The translations under genes and the position numbers were made by a program. Of a stretch of DNA of 64,000 nt, positions 61,574-64,000 are shown in pieces; the stretch's first letter is position 1, and each line of letters starts with the position of its first letter. Location: positions 5,539 to 69,538 of the forward strand of contig JACJXD010000012.1 in NCBI GenBank assembly GCA_020636845.1, read 5' to 3'. The stretch comes from Bacteroidales bacterium (lineage in GTDB: Bacteria; Bacteroidota; Bacteroidia; Bacteroidales; Tenuifilaceae). Under the pieces are notes generated by a model. It was not told where the DNA came from and made no database searches. It saw only the letters and a program-made list of their open reading frames with translations.

Positions 61574-61605
61574 CAAAAAAGGCTGCTCGAATTGAACAGC
61601 CTTTC
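61574..61605 (-). terminator. Rho-independent terminator of the DPP-IV gene
   Basis: AAAGGCTG / CAGCCTTT stem plus TC/GA pairs around an AATT-type loop, with a T-run on the minus strand, 15 bases after the stop codon. Confidence 0.88.
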
Positions 61606-61619
61606 TGAATGAGTATTTA

Positions 61620-63869
61620 CTATCTGCCTCCAGCGGGTAGATTATCGAGCCAGTATTTTAGCATGGTTTGGTAAAGATGGTAGGTAGTGTTTTCGCGTTC
61701 GTAAATGCCGTGCGAGCGCATGGGGTACGACATCATGCTGAACAACTTGTTTTGCTTTACCAGTTCGTTTACCAGCATTTCGCAATTTTGGTAGTGTACG
61801 TTATCGTCGCCGGTGCCGTGAATTATCATTAGGTTTCCTTTTAGGTTGCCCGCATAGGTTATTGCCGAACCGTTTTTATATCCTTCGGAATTGAGCGATG
61901 GCAGCGACATGTACCTTTCCTGATAAACGTTGTCGTACAATCTTTCGTCCGAGACTGCCGCAACGGCAATTCCTGTTTTGTAAATTTCAGGATAACGGAA
62001 TAGCATGTTCAGGGTCATGGAACCGCCGCCGCTCCATCCCCAAATACCAACCCTTGAAGTGTCGATGAATGGAAACATTTCGAAAATTTTCTTGGCGGCC
62101 GCTGCCTGATCGTTCGAGGCTATAACGCCAATTTGCTTGTAAACGCTCTTGCGCCATTTGCGTCCTCTGGGAACGTTGGCCCCTCGATTGTCCACACTTA
62201 TTACTACGTAGCCTTGCGAGGCAAGAAACTGATGCCAAAGGTCGCCGCCCATCCACCTATCCTGAACAGTGGAGGCTGCCGGCTCTCCGTAAACGTAGAA
62301 AATTACCGGATACTTTTTAGTAGAATCGAAATCGGCAGGTTTAATCATGAATGCATCAAGCTTAATGTTGCCAATATCGATTCGGTAAAATTCCTTGGGG
62401 TTAACCTCAATAGATTGAAATAGTTCTTTGGCCTTAGAGTTATCGGCAATCAACCTGACTTGTTTATGGTTGGGTAACGAAATTAGTTCAACATTTGTTG
62501 GCGTGTCGTGATTATCGAATCGGTGTAGGGCGTAAGTTGCCGTAGGGTTTATTTCGTATCTGTTCGTTCCTTCAAAGTTGGCAGGTGTTAACTTTTCGAA
62601 ATTTTTTGTACCGTTCATTTTCGAACGGAAAAGGTAACGTTGTGTGTAATTGTCGGGTGCAGCAATGTAGTAAACGTAGCCGTGTTTTTCATCGAACCCT
62701 TCGATGCTTACTATGTCGAAATCGGTACTAAAAAGCGGTTTAATCTCTTTTCCGTCGCGGGCAACCTGATACATTTGTAGCCAGCCGTTACGTTCGCTCA
62801 TCCACGTAAAGTACTTGTTGTTTTTTATCCAGAAAATATCGTCGTGAACATCAATCCAAGCCGAGTCGGTTTCGGTTAAAATGTTGTTTAACGAAAGGGT
62901 TTCTGCATTGGCAACCCAAACCCTGTTGGTATCCTGTAATCGGTTTAACTGCTGGATTAGCAAATCGTTGGAGTTTGGAATAAAATCCATGCGGGCCAGG
63001 TAGTTGTTACGAGGATCGCCCGGGATGTTGAGCCATTGAGTGTTTCCTCCGTTCGCTGAAACAACGCCTATTTTTACAGCTGAGTTGGTAGTGCCGGCTT
63101 TAGGGTAGGGAATGGGTATTACTTTTGAATAAATGGAATCGATATTGTCAATCATGTAAAAAACACCAGTACCTTTTGTGTCGGTTTGCCAGTAGGCAAT
63201 GTATTTACCATCTGGGCTCCAGCGGAACCCATCACGACAATCGAGTTCTTCTTCGTAAACCCAATCGAAGGTTCCGTTAATAGTATGGTCGTTGCCATCG
63301 CCGGTAATTTTGGTAATTTTGGAATTGGCTATATTTTCAACGTAAATGTTGTTTTTGCTAACGTAAGCAACCCTTTTAGCATCGGGCGAAAACTTAGCAA
63401 ACATCATGGACGATTCTTCCATACCTTTGCCTAACTTTTGTAACTTATTCGATTTAAGGTCAAGTACCCAGTAATCGCCACGGGTGTTATACCGCCAAAC
63501 TCTGGCGCTGTTTGTGTAAATTAGCAGTTTGCTGTTATCGTTGGACCAAGTGTAATCTTCCACGTCGAGAGGTTGGGTTTCACCTTCGGGAATAAAACTT
63601 TTCGACGAGATTAGGATTGATTTTTCACCTGTTTTGATGTCGTATTTTACAATGTCGTTGCCTTCGGTTTCTTTGTTTCGTTCCAGCAGCAGGTATCCTT
63701 TTCCATCGGGTAACCAACGTACCGAAGGGAAGTATTTGGTTTTAATTAACCGGGTTTTAAAAATATTTTCGAGGGTTAGTTTTTGAGGTTGTTCCTGAGC
63801 AACTGCCTGTGTTACAAATGTGCCTAACAGTATAACAGCTAACCATAGTGATGAGCATATTTTTCTCAT
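61620..63869 (-). CDS. Dipeptidyl-peptidase IV-type S9 serine peptidase, exported
   Basis: 749 residues. Signal peptide to AVAQ (about 24). An eight-blade propeller domain (about 40-500; repeated W-SPDGKY and WLPDGKG motifs) precedes the alpha/beta-hydrolase domain: GWSGGG with the nucleophile Ser near 613, GDDNVHY with the acid Asp, and RSHGI with His near 720. DWVYEEELDCRDGFRWSPDG (about 200-225) is the Glu-Glu motif that binds the free N-terminus in DPP-IV enzymes. It removes X-Pro dipeptides, fitting the local peptidase theme. Single gene with terminator; the 131 bases upstream to the window end hold a hairpin. Confidence 0.95.
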   Translation of the reverse strand: MRKICSSLWLAVILLGTFVTQAVAQEQPQKLTLENIFKTRLIKTKYFPSVRWLPDGKGYLLLERNKETEGNDIVKYDIKTGEKSILISSKSFIPEGETQPLDVEDYTWSNDNSKLLIYTNSARVWRYNTRGDYWVLDLKSNKLQKLGKGMEESSMMFAKFSPDAKRVAYVSKNNIYVENIANSKITKITGDGNDHTINGTFDWVYEEELDCRDGFRWSPDGKYIAYWQTDTKGTGVFYMIDNIDSIYSKVIPIPYPKAGTTNSAVKIGVVSANGGNTQWLNIPGDPRNNYLARMDFIPNSNDLLIQQLNRLQDTNRVWVANAETLSLNNILTETDSAWIDVHDDIFWIKNNKYFTWMSERNGWLQMYQVARDGKEIKPLFSTDFDIVSIEGFDEKHGYVYYIAAPDNYTQRYLFRSKMNGTKNFEKLTPANFEGTNRYEINPTATYALHRFDNHDTPTNVELISLPNHKQVRLIADNSKAKELFQSIEVNPKEFYRIDIGNIKLDAFMIKPADFDSTKKYPVIFYVYGEPAASTVQDRWMGGDLWHQFLASQGYVVISVDNRGANVPRGRKWRKSVYKQIGVIASNDQAAAAKKIFEMFPFIDTSRVGIWGWSGGGSMTLNMLFRYPEIYKTGIAVAAVSDERLYDNVYQERYMSLPSLNSEGYKNGSAITYAGNLKGNLMIIHGTGDDNVHYQNCEMLVNELVKQNKLFSMMSYPMRSHGIYERENTTYHLYQTMLKYWLDNLPAGGR

Positions 63870-63978
63870 GGCTTTTAATTTTTTTTGATGATTAAAGATA
63901 GAATAAGTTTAAAAGTAGAAGAAAATAAATTGGAAGGAGAATTTAAGGTAGGTTATTGGTCTGCTATACCCCATGCTA

Positions 63979-64000
63979 AGCGTAGCCTCCTGACTACGCT
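63979..64000. repeat. Partial palindromic element at the right edge
   Basis: AGCGTAG, an eight-base loop, then CTACGCT form a 7-bp perfect hairpin that reaches the last base. It is preceded by CATGCTAAGC, similar to the ATGCT-GAGCG end of the element near 7600, so it may be the start of another REP-like copy. Confidence 0.35.

Overview
The window looks like a chromosomal segment of a member of the Bacteroidota. It is AT-rich, carries a SusC/SusD pair and many short-signal lipoproteins, and has promoter-like TAnnTTTG boxes about 20-30 bases before several start codons. A secreted amylase ends in a type IX secretion (T9SS) sorting domain. Families typical of the phylum are present (DUF4421, DUF6913, DUF2807, a SecDF-type periplasmic domain, M1/M2/M3/S9B peptidases). 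The T9SS tail and the anaerobic purine-type genes (ygeY, ygeW, hydA, xdhC) would suit a fermentative Bacteroidales-like organism, but I cannot name a genus. No rRNA, tRNA or CRISPR array was seen.

Layout. 1-1.3 kb: the N-terminal two-thirds of a minus-strand envelope protein that runs off the left edge. 1.3-5.7 kb: a porin, a DUF4421 protein, an AlkD-like DNA glycosylase and a solitary C5 cytosine methyltransferase. 5.7-13.2 kb: three lipoprotein metallopeptidases (M2, M1, M3) with a MarR regulator. 13.2-23.4 kb: a starch/maltodextrin utilisation locus: LacI regulator with a divergent operator region, SusC, SusD, a SusE/F-like lipoprotein and a GH13 amylase bearing a T9SS tail. 23.5-28.4 kb: a SPOR-repeat protein, an outer-membrane polysaccharide export lipoprotein and a Wzc-type tyrosine kinase. 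28.4-32.3 kb: an IS256 transposase relic and a 1131-residue repeat-rich surface protein. 32.5-41.6 kb: a minus-strand block with a frameshifted DUF3108 gene, DUF368/PopT, phosphosulfolactate synthase, a TPR protein, a dihydroorotate dehydrogenase-like protein, dapA, DUF6913 and ligA. 41.6-49.3 kb: a RelA/SpoT protein with an apparently dead hydrolase domain, an outer-membrane protein, threonine aldolase, a serine hydrolase, a Lon-N protein, MsrB and a DUF2807 protein. 49.3-55.1 kb: xdhC, ygeY, ygeW, hydA and a membrane-GNAT fusion, probably one amidohydrolase/purine-related pathway. 55.2-61.3 kb: an AT-rich accessory block with a stand-alone SecD periplasmic domain made as a lipoprotein, a PD-(D/E)XK nuclease-like protein, a WYL regulator and an AAA ATPase. 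61.6-63.9 kb: a DPP-IV-type peptidase.

How it works together. Two themes dominate: protein/peptide breakdown in the periplasm or at the surface (four exo- or dipeptidyl-peptidases) and alpha-glucan capture. In the latter the LacI repressor, SusCD and the SusE/F-like protein would bind and import maltooligosaccharides released by the T9SS-exported amylase. The most unusual items are the orphan SecD-like lipoprotein, the AAA-WYL-lipoprotein-nuclease gene string, the degenerate HD domain of the RelA/SpoT protein, the near-identical 180-base repeats in the giant surface protein, and two coding disruptions that both sit in homopolymers. Nothing here can be shown from sequence alone to be a new system; the accessory block at 55-61 kb is the best candidate.
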